The notes: generated by a model not told the origin, from the letters alone. Shown: positions 1 to 10,619, counted from the stretch's first letter. The stretch is 64,000 bases of DNA from Oxytricha trifallax (GCA_000711775.1 ARYC01000602.1:1-64000), one strand, 5' to 3'. Numbers and translations are program-made.

Positions 1-104
1 GAAATGGATCGCCAAAAGTCAAAGTATTAATATCTGATTATATAAACTGGCTGGCTTAAGCCCCAGTATTTAATTCCGTACAGCATTAAATAATAATAAT
101 AATT
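1..104 (+). repeat. 3' end of tRNA-derived retroposon (SINE-like), truncated by window edge
   Basis: The first ~100 bases match, with few differences, the last ~100 bases of the complete element at 52903-53577 (same block around 'ctggctggcttaagcccc' and the same TAA-repeat tail). The tail ends directly in the 57-kDa gene of TBE copy A, so the retroposon inserted into the transposon or truncates it. The rest of the element lies to the left of the window. Confidence 0.85.
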
Positions 105-1708
105 TGTTTAGCATCCTTCTCGCACCTTGTAGAGTAGTATTCATTGCGAGACATATCGCACTTTATTATTAAATCTACCATAGCCCTCTCATCCCATTGA
201 AAGTTTCCATCTCTCCAGTCTTCTCTTTCTGGATAATAGCCGTAAATTCCCATAACACTTCCAAGTCTTGATACTTCCACACTTATAGATCTGTTGAAAT
301 CAATTATTGATACTCTAACAGGTAAAAAGTTCAGCATTGATTATCAGGCTTGAGATACCTATGAACAAAGCCTAACTTATGAAGCTCTTTGATACCCTGA
401 ATAGTTTAGGTTGCTATTAATGCAAGCTATCTATAATTTCTCTAATCAGTTATGAAATCTCTGAGGGTTATTTCAAATAGTGGGAGTCTAAAAGCTACAT
501 GATCTTTGGTAAGGAGAACAGCATCTAGCTTTTTTAAGCATTTGCACTCTTTAAACATTGCCTGAGTGAGTACTTTATACTATTATTACTGACACAGATT
601 TGATTTAGAATCTTTTTTCAACTTCTATCTGTAGTATTAACAAAATAGTGGCAAGTAAGTTTTTCTGATCTCTTTTATTTTAAAAAATTGGGGTTTAGGT
701 TTTTAGTTGTATTAGTTATTGTTGTTGTAGTAGTTGATTTAGTTGTTGTATTTGTTGTTATTATTATAGGTGAAGTAATTGCTATTATTGTTGTTGTTGA
801 ATGAGTTGAAATAATGATGTCTAAAATTTCATTATTTTTGGTGTTAACATACTCCATATTTAGAGTAATATAAATCAGATTATGATTAAAAATTAATATT
901 CAAATCTAATATTGGAATAGTATACTTCATTTAATACTTATCATCACTAAGTAGATTGTTGAAAGGATATACTTAGTATGCATAATAATTATCCTTAATA
1001 ACTTTCTTGTCATATGAATCCTCTAGAATTAGGTAGCTTTAGAGAGAAGTATCTAAATCATTTTATGCAAGTACTCGAATTTTCTTGTATTATATTTTTG
1101 TTATGATTTTAGTGACCTCTGATGCTAAAAAGTTGCGTGAATTCCTCACATACTCTGATTTGCTTGCTTGTTAAAAGCTCAGCAACTTAAAGAGGCTCCC
1201 TTGCTTTTCTTTTGTTGAGCAACTTCAGTTGAGTTTCTTAATCTTTAACTTCTATTTCTTTCTTGTGGCCATTTGATGGATGCTTCTTTAAGTCTCTTGT
1301 ATGAAAGTACTGCTTATGGCACTCAAAGCAATCATACTTTCCATCAACTTTGTCGTGCTTTAAGTCTACAGGAGGCTAAGCTTCCTTATAGACCTTCATA
1401 TGCCTGACCAGCTAGATTTATGAGTGAAGTCTATTTCACACTTCTCACAGAAATATTGTTCAACTTCTTCTGTTTGTATAGGAATTTCATTAATACCTTT
1501 CTCCTCCTCTCTGTCTCCCACACACTTGTTTGCCATTTATTTTCTATTATTAATTTCTATTTTAATAACAGAGACCTCAAGTGATAGCTCTGGTAGTTCT
1601 TAAAGAGAGTTCATCTCACAGCTATCACACTTTTTATTGCTGCCAAAGGTTAGTCTCATTTAGTTTGATGGAAGGGCTGTTGTTTTTTCTTAAAATGTTA
1701 GCGCTCAT
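105..1708 (-). pseudogene. TBE 57-kDa zinc-finger/kinase-like protein, copy A, broken
   Basis: Reading from ATG 1708 on the minus strand gives a C-x2-C motif (CDSC), a second finger (FCEKCEIDF) near 1430 and a third (DCFECHKQYFH) near 1310, then a linker and a kinase-like lobe (GIKELHKLGF at ~430, IIDFNRS at ~300, end RCEKDAKQ). One-base indels lie near 1650 and 1400, and a ~355-bp block absent from copy C splits the linker. The downstream end runs into the retroposon. TGA is the stop; TAA and TAG occur at glutamine positions. The kinase lobe has DFN where DFG is usual, so it is probably not catalytic. The function of this protein in TBEs is unknown to me beyond its domain makeup. Confidence 0.85.
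575..935. other. Low-complexity insertion inside TBE-A 57-kDa gene
   Basis: Copy C reads directly from DDKYQM to YQVLTQAKF, but in copy A those two blocks are ~355 bp apart. The extra DNA contains GTT/ATT/GTA trinucleotide runs (about 700-810) that read as a T/I/N-rich stretch. AGTATA-like sequence stands at both borders, a possible target duplication. Origin unknown. Confidence 0.6.
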
Positions 1709-2285
1709 ATTTAAATTTGAATTTAAAATTATAAAACTGCCTCTATAACTGAGAGCTTATATGAGAGCTTTGCAAGCTTAAAAGTTTCAAGGAAAGTTCT
1801 TAGAGTATTAGAGAAGAATTATGAGCGTTAAGAGACGATCCAGCTCTAAAAATGGGTGAGGAAGTAACCATTTTTACTTTCAATAATAAGTTGATTATAG
1901 TACGTACCGATTTAGGAGGTGCACCTAATTAAAGTACGTACTGCTTTAGGAGGTATTTTATGATTTTATGATTAAAATTAGGGTGCTCCTAATTAAGTAC
2001 TAGCATTAATTAATGCTCCTAATTAAGCATTAGCATTTTATGAGTTGCTCCTAATTTAGGACGTACCAATTTAAATTTAAAAATATGGAATTATAACGGT
2101 AGAAATTTATATAAATCCCTCAAGTTTGAAACCAGTTCTCAAAACCTTCTCCGTATCCTTCTTAGAGGTTGACCTCCTATAGAATCCCCATATTTAATAG
2201 TAAGTGTTACAGAGGTATATAATTAAAATCAATAAACTTTAATTTGAATATCATTTATTAGATCTTTATACACGAGATTAAGTCA

Positions 2286-3010
2286 ATGAATGATGCAATG
2301 AAAAGAGTGCAAGCACAAGATCTGATTCAATTTAGAAGCAAGGAGGATTTACATCGCTACTTGGTGCAGCAAGGTAATGAACTCATAGTAACTAATCTTT
2401 ATTATGTAGTTGGCTTGTTCCTGCCAACGATGGAAGGCACTAAAATTTCATTTCTAAGAGCGATACTCTGCGAAGAAAAGAAGCATTGAAAACTTAAGAT
2501 GTAAAGTTTGCAGAGATTCCAAACTATACAAGATTTCAGTGACTAACTTATTTGATGATGCTATGAATGACCCAGTGGTTTCGCAGTACCTGCCTGCTAA
2601 GAAGCAGTTGTCAAATAAACTACCTGAAAGAAACTATTTTTTTGGTATACTTGCAACAATTAAAGGGGATTACTTGAAAGAATATTCAAGAATCTCACAA
2701 GAAAAGGTACTGCATCTCTTCAGAAGATAAGGAAAAACAAGGGATCAAGATAAGCGAAAGCTGGCTATCAGAACTACAAAAGCACCCTTATATTTCAAGT
2801 AAGCTTTTTAGCTTAATTTTTTAGAAAAATCTGGTACTGGCATCTTCTTGATGAAGGAATAGAGCAAGGTTCACAGAGAGCGAAAGTCGCAGACAAAGTA
2901 TGAAGTTAGCAAGAGACTTTATTCAAATATTTATCCGCCAGAGTCAATGAACATAGATTCTGGAGCTGACAACAAGAGAAGAAATCTTTGAGGAGGGAAG
3001 CAACAGGAGG
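2286..3010 (+). pseudogene. TBE 22-kDa protein, copy A, frameshifted
   Basis: The start MNDAMKRVQAQDL and the blocks FRSKEDLHRYLVQQG, GLFLPTMEGTKISFL, YLPAKKQLSNKLPERNYFF and GIKISESWLSELQ match copies B and C block for block. The reading frame breaks after EEKKH (about 2485) and again after ISQEKV (about 2710), so no full product can be made. It is transcribed opposite to the flanking 57- and 42-kDa genes, the usual TBE arrangement. The family has no domain I can name. A related intact gene occurs outside TBEs at 21166-21996. Confidence 0.85.
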
Positions 3011-3109
3011 AGAAAAGATAGAGAAGCCAGCTCTCGAAAGAATTTTAAATGTGACTTATATATTCATTAACTTAACTAAAAAACTTATATTTATACATTC
3101 ACTCTCCCT

Positions 3110-4123
3110 TCTTTAGCACACTTTTATGCCAGCCAATTATCAACTCTATTAGCTAAACTTTTATAAAATCGACAGTATCGATAGATATTCATGCATTAGG
3201 TAGTATAGCGGCAGTTTTTTATAATGACTTTTTAGTATACCCCAGTAGAATTAAATTCCATTGAACTATGGGCTGTAAGGCATGTTGAACACTGGTGTTA
3301 TTCTTATTTGTTCGTAACTCTTTCTGGTATCTTTTGTCTTATAAACAGAAAAATTATAAAAGGATAGTATAATATCTTATTATGTGTACTTCTCTCTCAG
3401 CTGCTCTAAGAACTTAATATACTGCTCAGTCTTAATTGAGCGAGGATGAATAACATAAGTTTCCAAAACAGCATCCTCTCTAATACCTTCAAGAATTGCC
3501 ATTGTTTATACCTTGACTTTCTAGTCATATACATCTATATTACTATGCCTCTTATACAAGACTTCTAGATGAAAGTGTTGAAGGTAAACACAGCCTCGTC
3601 AGCATGAATAAACTAAATATTACTCTATTAGGCTCTCTGAATTTAATTATAAATATAAGTTAAGTTATTGTTGTAAAATGGCAGAGTGAAATCAATCACT
3701 CTCTTGATACGATTAACACCTTTGTAAGAGATACCATTTCGTTTATAAATGTTTGCAACAGACTATGCAGAAATCTTAAACTCAGGGAACTGGCGGTGAA
3801 ACATAATAGCTCGCTGGTCAAGAGAGAAGTGAGCCCATTACTTCAAAGTTTTTTCATTAAGAAGATAGTCAATATGCTTCTATTGAAACTTTGACTTCCT
3901 CTAAGGCTTAAAATTCAGCTATTATTGCTTTGGTTATACCGCTATAAGGCAGTGGGCGAATAGTTGAAGGACTTCACAATAAGAGCAGTGGAATTGACTT
4001 ATAATTGAGTACTGATTTGACTTATTCAAAGTATATATAACATCCATATCGCAGTTTAAACACTAAATCTATATACTCTTCATCATAAATAGACCCCAAA
4101 AGCTTGCTATTTTTGTCTCGCAT
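3110..4123 (-). pseudogene. TBE 42-kDa Tc1/mariner-type transposase, copy A, inactivated
   Basis: The gene starts at ATG 4123 (MRDKNSKLLGSIYDEEY), just inside the terminal repeat. It contains the HADEAVF block holding the first catalytic Asp, the KVKVQTMAIL block, and the final SPQFNGIQF block. The family is a DD34E cut-and-paste transposase (spacing counted in copy C). In copy A the last catalytic Glu codon GAA has become TAA (Gln here), and a one-base deletion breaks the frame before WYKRHSN (about 3560). Either change should abolish activity. TAA and TAG elsewhere are glutamine codons, not the cause of the break. Confidence 0.88.
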
Positions 4124-4132
4124 TTAATTAAT

Positions 4133-4204
4133 AACCCCAACCCCTAACAAATTCCCTACAAATCAAAGCACTTATAAACCTCATTAAGTGGTTTTGGGTT
4201 TTTG
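4133..4204. repeat. Terminal inverted repeat of TBE copy A with telomere-like end
   Basis: The sequence from 'ccccaacccctaac' to 'gtggttttgggttttt' matches both ends of copy C over ~72 bp, including the block 'tacaaatcaaagcacttataaacctcatta'. The outermost telomere-like repeat is mutated (GTGGTTTTGGGTTTTT). ATT at 4205-4207 is the candidate 3-bp target; its partner is outside the window. Confidence 0.88.
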
Positions 4205-5058
4205 ATTGCATATAGCTTCATTATAAATCTGCACAGTCTATCCCTTGCTTTAGTAATAGCTTGTACTCATTGAAAAATTCCAATTGAAACTTATTATCTG
4301 ATTAAAATAGTTGGATGGATAATCATGTAAGCAAACTGTTTATCAGTTATGACCTTTTACTCAAACTTTTCCACCTTATAAGATAACTTTCCTTACATTT
4401 TTTAAGGCCAATTACATTTAATATTGGTAGCTTTAATGCTCGTATCTTCAGAGTGATTTTCATTATCTCAGAAGCAGGGAGGTTTCCCTATACTTTAATT
4501 AGCTTATTTTTTTTCTAAACTCTTTGCTCCAGTGATTCTAAGGGGTTTCCTGGTTTTCTTTTTTAAAGGAAGACATCTCCAGTCTTAAGATCTGTGATCT
4601 CAAATTTTTGCCATGAGGTTTTTCGAGGGGAACTTTTACATCCCTTGAATGATTGCATTACTTATTACAGTAAGAGCAGAAATATCTTCCATACATTTTA
4701 ACATGCTTCAGATAGAGCTTTGGCTTGTTTGAGTGCTGCTCTAAAATATGACGCTTGAGAGCTGATTTATAGTGAATAATTTTTTAACACTCTTCACTTA
4801 AGTGTGATGCCTTAATTTCTTTTTTTCTCTTCCTCCTCATAAACCATTTTTTGCTACTTCGCATTGAATTTCTTCTTAGCTCTGCATTTCTATTTAATAA
4901 CTGAATTGCTATCAAAAATATGAGACCTAAGGTTAGAGAATTTCAGGTTCGTGCTAGGTAGATTCATCGAAATTCTCAATTTTCTTTTGATTCATGAAAG
5001 AAAGCTTTTGCTGGCTTATGTCAAGCAATGCCGCTTTTCTAAGTAAGTTACCGCTCAT
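4205..5058 (-). pseudogene. TBE 57-kDa protein, copy B, 5' part only
   Basis: The start is at ATG 5058 (MSGNLLRKA..., like MSANILRK in copies A and C). A zinc-finger region near 4650-4760 keeps the Cys pair (YFCSYCNK-like) and linker blocks such as MEFTNEY-like sequence near 4270. The reading frame is broken several times. At 4205 the gene is cut by the inserted copy A, before the kinase-like lobe is reached. Confidence 0.75.
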
Positions 5059-5600
5059 TTTCATACTATTATTAATTATACAAGCTATTTAAATTCTACC
5101 TTTATACAAGAGTAAGAGCATATCCTCAAAGGTTTTGAAATTTTAAAGAGATCAGAGTGAGAGAAATTAGTTTTATATTTCTTAACACTAGATATAATTT
5201 ATATACAATTTCATCAAATTTATTTATTCAAATGCACCTAAAAGTGTGGTTCTCCTCAATTTGCTTTCATAAAATTAGGAGGGGAAGATTTAAAAATTTT
5301 TTTTTTTAATGTACCATTTAATACGGTTAGGAACTTTAATTTAATTTCTTAATAGAGTTTTCAATAAACAATGAGAACGACCTAGTTAAATTTATTATTT
5401 TTAGGAGCAATTTAATGGAGAAAGTTTGATAAAAATAGAAGTTAAACTCTAAAATTTTCAGAAATTTCCTCCATATTTATCCATTTATCTGAGTTGACCT
5501 GCCAAGTGGATCTCCTTATTTATTAGGAATATATTATTAAGTTTAGATTAGATATCCATAATTTTAAATATCATAATCATTTATAAAAACAGGAAGCAAT

Positions 5601-6275
5601 ATGGAAAAAATGAATGATGCAATGAAGAGAATTTAATCTCAAGATTTAATAGGAAAATTACGAAGCAAAGAGGACCTCTATTGATACTTGGTTTAGCATG
5701 ATAAAATTTTAACTTATACAAATATATTAAACATAGTTGGATTGTTCTTGCCAACCCCGGATAACACAAAAATTTCATTCTTAAAAGCATTGCTAAGCGA
5801 AGAGAAATAGTATTCAAGACTAATGAAATAAAGATGATAGAGATTCTTAACTACCCAGAATTATCAGTAATAAATCACTACAATGATGCTATGAGTTATC
5901 CAGATATTGCTCTCTGCCTTCCATTAAAGTTGCAACTCTCAAATAAGTTGACAAAGAGAAACTTCTTCATATCTCCTGAAGAAAAAGAGAAGCAAGGTAT
6001 TAAAATAAGTGAAACCTGGCTGTTGGAGCTGCAGAAGCATCCATTCATTTCAAGCAAGCTTACCCTTCTAACTTTTAAGAAAAACTTGGAACTGCTATAT
6101 AAATGATGAAAGAGCGCATCAAATTAAACAGAGAGAGAGAGAGAGAAGTCTCAAGCAAAGCATGAACAGAGTAAAAAGACTCTACAAAGATTTATAAAAG
6201 CCAGAGGAGATGAACAAAGATTCAGGAGCTGGCACTTACAGAAGAAAAATGGGCCAAGCAAGCCTTAAGAGTAAT
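5601..6275 (+). pseudogene. TBE 22-kDa protein, copy B, nonsense and deletion
   Basis: From ATG 5601 the protein starts MEKMNDAMKRIQSQDL and follows the family, but the conserved HRY position reads Y-stop-Y because the Arg codon became TGA (about 5682). The second half (from MIEILNYPELSV, 5834) is intact to KKNLELLYK but lacks about 24 residues between KRNFF and ISPEEKEKQ that copies A and C have. The C-terminal basic tail follows to about 6275 in another frame. Confidence 0.83.
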
Positions 6276-6384
6276 AAAATAAAGAGAAGCCATATCCCTT
6301 TACGGGCAAATTTAATATGTGAACTTATTCATTCGTTTAGATCTAAAACTTATTTATAAACACAAAATCTCCCTTCTCTTGCAT

Positions 6385-7364
6385 ATACTTTAGCTTTATC
6401 ATCGCTGACTCTCTTAGCAGCACTCTTTATAAATCAACTGTATCTATCTTCAAGTCGTGCATCAAATGATATAGTAGAAATTTCTTGTAGAGTCCTTTCA
6501 ATAGCTCCCAATATAACTTTAACTCCATTGAATTATTATGTACTTTAAATACAATTTTTATGTTTAATCTTTCATGCTCCTTCCTTGAGTCTTTAGTTTT
6601 ATGAACTGAAATGTTATCAACAAACAGAATAATCTCTTATTCCGCATACTTGTCTCTGAGTTATTGCAAGAGCCCAAAATATTATTTAGTCTTTATAGAA
6701 CGAGGGTGAATAAAAATGTCTCGAAACCACTCTCTTCACTAATTCCACCAAGAAGAGCGTGAGTTTAAACCTTAACTTATTAATAATATACTTCTATGTC
6801 GGTGTACCTCATATACCAAGACCTTGATATAAAGGTATTAAACGTGAGTACTGCTTCACCAGTGTGAATGTTTTCATATTATGCTCACTCTCTACATTTA
6901 ATAGAATATATAATTTAAATGATCCTTATAAAATGGAACATTAAAGTCAATCACTCTCTATATGCAATTGACTATCTTGTAAGATATTCCGTTCTTTTTA
7001 TATATGTTCGCTATCGATTAAGCAGATATGTGAAGCTCAGGAAATTGGTGATGAAACATCACAGCCCTCTAGGCTAGAGAGAAATGAGCCCAGTATTTAA
7101 GAGTCTCATCATGATTAAAATAATCAATATAATGTTGCTAAAATTTTAAAGTTCTTTTAGGCTTAGATTTAATGTGTTATCTCTTTAATTTTAATGCCAA
7201 TAAAAATGAGACATAAAAGTAGCTGGAGATTTATGAATCAGTCTTGCTATAGATGTGTAAATAAGAATAAGCTTGAGTTATTCACTATATTCATCACATC
7301 CATATCGCAATTTAAACAATAAATTTATATACTGAGTGTCATAAAATGACCTCAAACCTCGCAT
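6385..7364 (-). pseudogene. TBE 42-kDa transposase, copy B, inactivated
   Basis: The start is at ATG 7364 (MRGLRSFYDTQYINLLFKLRYG), close to the terminal repeat. The order of blocks follows copies A and C. Near 6530 the final motif reads FNGVKVILGAIER, so the third catalytic residue is Lys instead of Glu (GAA to AAA). Other indels are present. It lies downstream of, and opposite to, the 22-kDa remnant, as in intact TBEs. Confidence 0.83.
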
Positions 7365-7385
7365 ATACTCACTCAAATTACAAAT

Positions 7386-7506
7386 ATTTAAACCCTAATT
7401 CCCTACATAAACCCTATTAAAACCTTAATAAAGTATGCATAAAAAGTCTACTTTTATCAATCAAAAACTCAAATAATCTACTAAAGGGGTTTGGTTTGGG
7501 GTTTTG
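7386..7506. repeat. Terminal repeat of TBE copy B
   Basis: It contains degenerate inner matches to the TBE end ('ccctaattccctac', 'cctaataaag') and a telomere-like end 'aaaggggtttggtttggggtttt'. ATTGC follows directly, the same five bases that follow the end of copy A. The inner part is partly replaced or expanded relative to copy C. Confidence 0.75.
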
Positions 7507-7960
7507 ATTGCCTAACGATTTATTACAAAAATATATCCTTCACTTGACACTAAAAGTCTTATTAATTGTATATTCCTATAAAATGTAGCAAAATGTAAGC
7601 ATGTAAAACTCTCTTCTCCCTTCGAGCTTGATTATAAAATGTTTTTATGATAATATATATTTAAAAAGTTCATAATAAAACATATGGATTGATCCATTAA
7701 CATTGAGTTTATTAATTCTATGTAAATTTCTCTTCTTTGGTTAATTTTTCTTGACTACCAGAGGTAGGTGTTGTTATTCTTTTTAGTATGAAAATCGTAT
7801 AAAATATAGCATGCTTTTTTCACGTTTTTAAAAGCTTCATAATTAACAGGCGAGTATCCCAACCTGTTAATATCTCAGTCAATTTTTTAATTCAAATTAA
7901 TTGTACCAATCTTATTAAATATTTTAATTTACTCCTTTTTTAATTATGAAAAAAAATTGA
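7507..7960. other. AT-rich stretch with no gene seen
   Basis: There is no extended reading frame with the ciliate code on either strand and no recognisable repeat beyond short AT runs. It is probably germline-limited spacer. Confidence 0.5.
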
Positions 7961-7984
7961 TTCAAATTAATTATTATGATCGAT

Positions 7985-8560
7985 TCATATCTATGACTAG
8001 TCACATCCATATGCTATTACAAATCCCCAATTTCCTGTCCCTGAATATACTTGAATATAATCTTTTAATCTCTGAGTTCGTCTTTGGAAGAGTCGAACGT
8101 CTCAAATAGGACCTTGGCTTCTTACTCATATTGATTCTATTTTTAGAACTAATGCGAAGTATTTTTATTCAAGTGCTATTAATCTTGCTGATTATAAAAA
8201 AGGCAGAAAATATTATAATTATCCAAGATACTGCATTTTGAAAATATGAAATTTCCTTAGAATTATTTCAATATTATTATGAAGATTTTTTTAGCGATTA
8301 ACTGCTATGATAAACTTGTTTTAACGTAATAAAATTTCAATTGCTTTTTTTAAAAAAGAAATGTTGAAAAAGTATAATTCTTTAATATTTTTTATTTTTT
8401 GACTAACCAATATCTAACTTCCTCTATCGTCCCTTACTCTAGCAATGCCGAGAATGGGCTCTTCCTCATTCATAATATCGTAGGTCTTACTAAAATCTGA
8501 GACCAAGTCTTAGCTATTCGATTTTTATGAATCTGGCGTACTCAGAAGTGACTCTTGCTC
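7985..8560 (-). CDS. Two coding-like blocks of an unrecognised gene
   Basis: With TAA/TAG as Gln, the minus strand at ~8560-8380 reads a polar stretch including LSTPDSQKSNSQDLVSDF and MNEEEPILGIARVRDD, and ~8200-7985 reads EAKVLFETFDSSKDELRD followed by HMDVTSHRYES. Composition (charged, few hydrophobic runs) differs from the AT-rich spacer between them, which looks like an IES. I do not recognise the protein. The blocks could belong to the same gene as the Trm11-like block at 9120-9352, but they do not match the Trm11 core that I know. Confidence 0.4.
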
Positions 8561-8930
8561 TTTAATTTAATTGCTTTTAGTAAAATATAACAAATTAAAG
8601 AAATAATAGTTTAACTATAATATTTATATATACTTTGCTTCTTTTATTATTTTCTTGCATTTTTTATAACTTATTTTTTATGTTTTAATTTGCAAACACG
8701 AATATTCATCGCTTTTTTTATTATTGGATAAGTATATTATAAACATATATTTCGTTGTTTAATTTATGCTTAATTAACTATTAGTATATTATAAATATGG
8801 AGAGTATAGGTATTGCTTAAAACATTCAAGAGCATGTATATATTGTGGATTAATCATCTCTCTGATAATCATAATAATTATATATATACTTTAGAAAATA
8901 TTATGTGATATTTTATTATATAATCAACCT

Positions 8931-9119
8931 ATGAACGTAGAAGTGAAAGAATCAAAGCAAAATGACATAATTAAAGAGAGGCAATTCGAAAGTCAAGTAA
9001 TTTCAATGAGTTTATACGAAACTGGATTGCAACCACAAATGATTGAAAAGGACCTTATTAAATTCTTTATGAAAGCACTCAATCAAGTCACTACCATATT
9101 AAATACAACCGAAATGACT
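8931..9119 (+). CDS. Coding-like block, unrecognised protein start
   Basis: An ATG at 8931 opens 63 codons rich in Glu, Lys and CAA glutamine (MNVEVKESKQNDII...), with no coding appearance on the opposite strand. The frame stays open to TGA at 9330-9332, but beyond ~9120 the opposite strand clearly encodes a conserved methyltransferase block, so the shared frame there is probably accidental. It may be a first segment of a gene continuing elsewhere. No homologue recognised. Confidence 0.4.
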
Positions 9120-9352
9120 GCAAGATACAGCTAGCTATTGAGCCTGTTCCTACGAAAGTATCATAAACGATGTCAGATTCTTTCACTTGGCCCTGATTAG
9201 CCATTAGAAAAGCCAGTTCGTGATCTGTTGAGGTAGAACCTAAAAAAGGTCTTGTTTTTATATCATGTTATATATGAAAAGTGTCGTCTTTCTTTCTATT
9301 CGATGCTATTTCTCTGCCAAAGTAAACCATGAGATCTACGTTATTTTAATTA
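9120..9352 (-). CDS. TRM11: Trm11-like tRNA guanosine-N2-methyltransferase, internal segment
   Basis: The minus strand reads YFGREIASNRKKDDTF, then KTRPFLGSTSTDHELAFLMA, then VKESDIVYDTFVGTGSIA. This matches the order of TRMT11/Trm11 proteins, where a NTSMDxxLxxxMAN block precedes the SAM-binding motif DPFVGTGS. The enzyme family makes N2-methylguanosine at position 10 of tRNAs together with Trm112. Here the motif has Thr in place of Pro (DTFVGTG). Only about 75 residues are present: the THUMP domain and the catalytic DPPYG region are missing from the immediate neighbourhood, as expected if this is one germline segment of a split gene, or a fragment. Confidence 0.72.
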
Positions 9353-9534
9353 TCATATATTAAACATAAAAATAATTTAAATGATTAATTATGCAAAATA
9401 CTCAAACAATAAATTATTCTCGACTACTCAATAAGTGATTTCTCCATTCTTAATATCAATCTTCTTATTGAAAGGAAATATTTTAAATGACTCAATTATC
9501 TTAATTTACTTTTAATGACTATTTGGGGGAAGCT

Positions 9535-10119
9535 ATACCTGAACCAAAGATATTTTTTATAGTTTAAATAAGTTCTCGTACCTGCTCTAAGTCAAATTAG
9601 GGTCAGAAAACACGAAAAAATTATTTTAAATTGCAAGAGGCTTCTCTATATTGCTGGAAAAACATAAACTGAGCCTCAGTTTTATAATAAATTAAATATA
9701 TTTTTAATTTTTTTAATAGTTTTTAATTTCATTTTATACACTTCTAAACTATATAACTTACTCTAATTTTTGTTTATAAGTATCTTACAAGATATTATAA
9801 GATCTAAAATAGTAATCTTCAATAAAAAATGTGATATTCAAGCAATTCATTCGTGTAAGATAACTTATTAACAAAAATTAGAGTAAGTTATATAGTTTAG
9901 AGGTTTATAAATTGAAATTAAAAACTATTAAAAAAATTAAAAATATATGTAATTTTATGATAAAACTGAGGCTCAGTTTATGTGTTTTCAACAATATAGA
10001 GAAGCCTCTTGCAATTTAAAATAGCTTTTTCGTGTTCTCCTACCTAATTTGACCCAGAGTAGGTAAGAGAACTTATATAAACTATAAAAATATTTTTGGT
10101 TCAGATATGGCCCCCCCCC
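9535..10119. repeat. Foldback element with ~260-bp inverted arms
   Basis: The left arm (9535-9788) and right arm (about 9856-10119) are near-perfect reverse complements, for example 'aacataaactgagcctcagtttta' against 'aaaactgaggctcagtttatgt'. The ends are G-rich/C-rich (GGGGG left, nine C right). About 65 bp separate the arms. There is no coding sequence, and the arms differ from the TTGTAGGAATACA family. A non-autonomous DNA transposon is the simplest reading; target duplications are not clear. Confidence 0.8.
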
Positions 10120-10394
10120 TTTTTCTACAAATGCCTATAATAAAAAATTTAAAACTCTTGTCTAATCTAAAATTGGGAACAACTTCGTCTTGACTATGAT
10201 ATCTAGTAGCTCTTCATGATAATTTAATAGATATAAGATTGGTTTAGTAAATAATTAAAAATTAAATTATTTATTCGTAAGTCTTGCCACTGGAGTAAAC
10301 ACCAATTATTTCCTTAATTAGTATAGATTTGCAAAGTATTCATAATTTATAATAAGTAATATATTAATTAATTTTAATACTTAATATAGTAATA

Positions 10395-10605
10395 AGTATT
10401 CGTATTGATCAGACACAGGTGGAGGTGGACCACTCACATAAAATGTAAGTTAAAAAATAATATATCTTTTTTTTATAGTGTTCCTACCTGGTAAGACCAC
10501 AGGTGCAGCTGGACTAGTGATTCGCACTACCGCTGACAGAGAGGACTTAAATGATAAGAATAATGATGAACACGAAGAAGATGACAATGAAGATGAGGAA
10601 GAATA
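10395..10605 (+). CDS. Coding-like block with acidic tail, interrupted by a 35-bp AT insert
   Basis: About 10405-10445 reads IDQTQVEVDHSHK and about 10482-10605 reads FLPGKTTGAAGLVIRT followed by a run of D, E and N ending in EDEEE. Between them lies 'gtaagttaaaaaataatatatctttttttttatag', which looks like a tiny intron, but GT-AG removal does not join these two frames, while removal between the repeated 'tg' dinucleotides does. It is therefore either a short IES with a TG pointer or an intron serving another frame. No homologue recognised. Confidence 0.4.
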
Positions 10606-10619
10606 GCAATAATCAGAGA

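Larger units (their letters stand above)
105..4204. mobile_element. TBE transposon, copy A (left end missing)
   Basis: A telomere-bearing element read from the presence and order of its three genes (57-kDa on minus, 22-kDa on plus, 42-kDa on minus) and a telomere-like inverted terminal repeat at its right end. The left end is cut by the retroposon at 1-104 and by the window edge. All three genes carry indels or stops. The right end lies inside the 57-kDa gene of copy B, so copy A is nested in copy B. TBE elements are removed from the somatic genome in Oxytricha; that is family knowledge, not visible here. Confidence 0.88.
4205..7506. mobile_element. TBE transposon, copy B (interrupted by copy A)
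   Basis: An older TBE with the same gene order as copy A. Its 57-kDa gene stops abruptly at the terminal repeat of copy A, and the missing part should lie left of the window. The right end carries the telomere-like block 'ggggtttggtttggggtttt' at 7486-7505. All genes are decayed and more diverged than those of copies A and C. Confidence 0.87.

Noticed and set aside
5581..5817. Minus-strand hydrophobic frame of 78 codons
   Set aside because: It is antisense to the TBE 22-kDa remnant of copy B.
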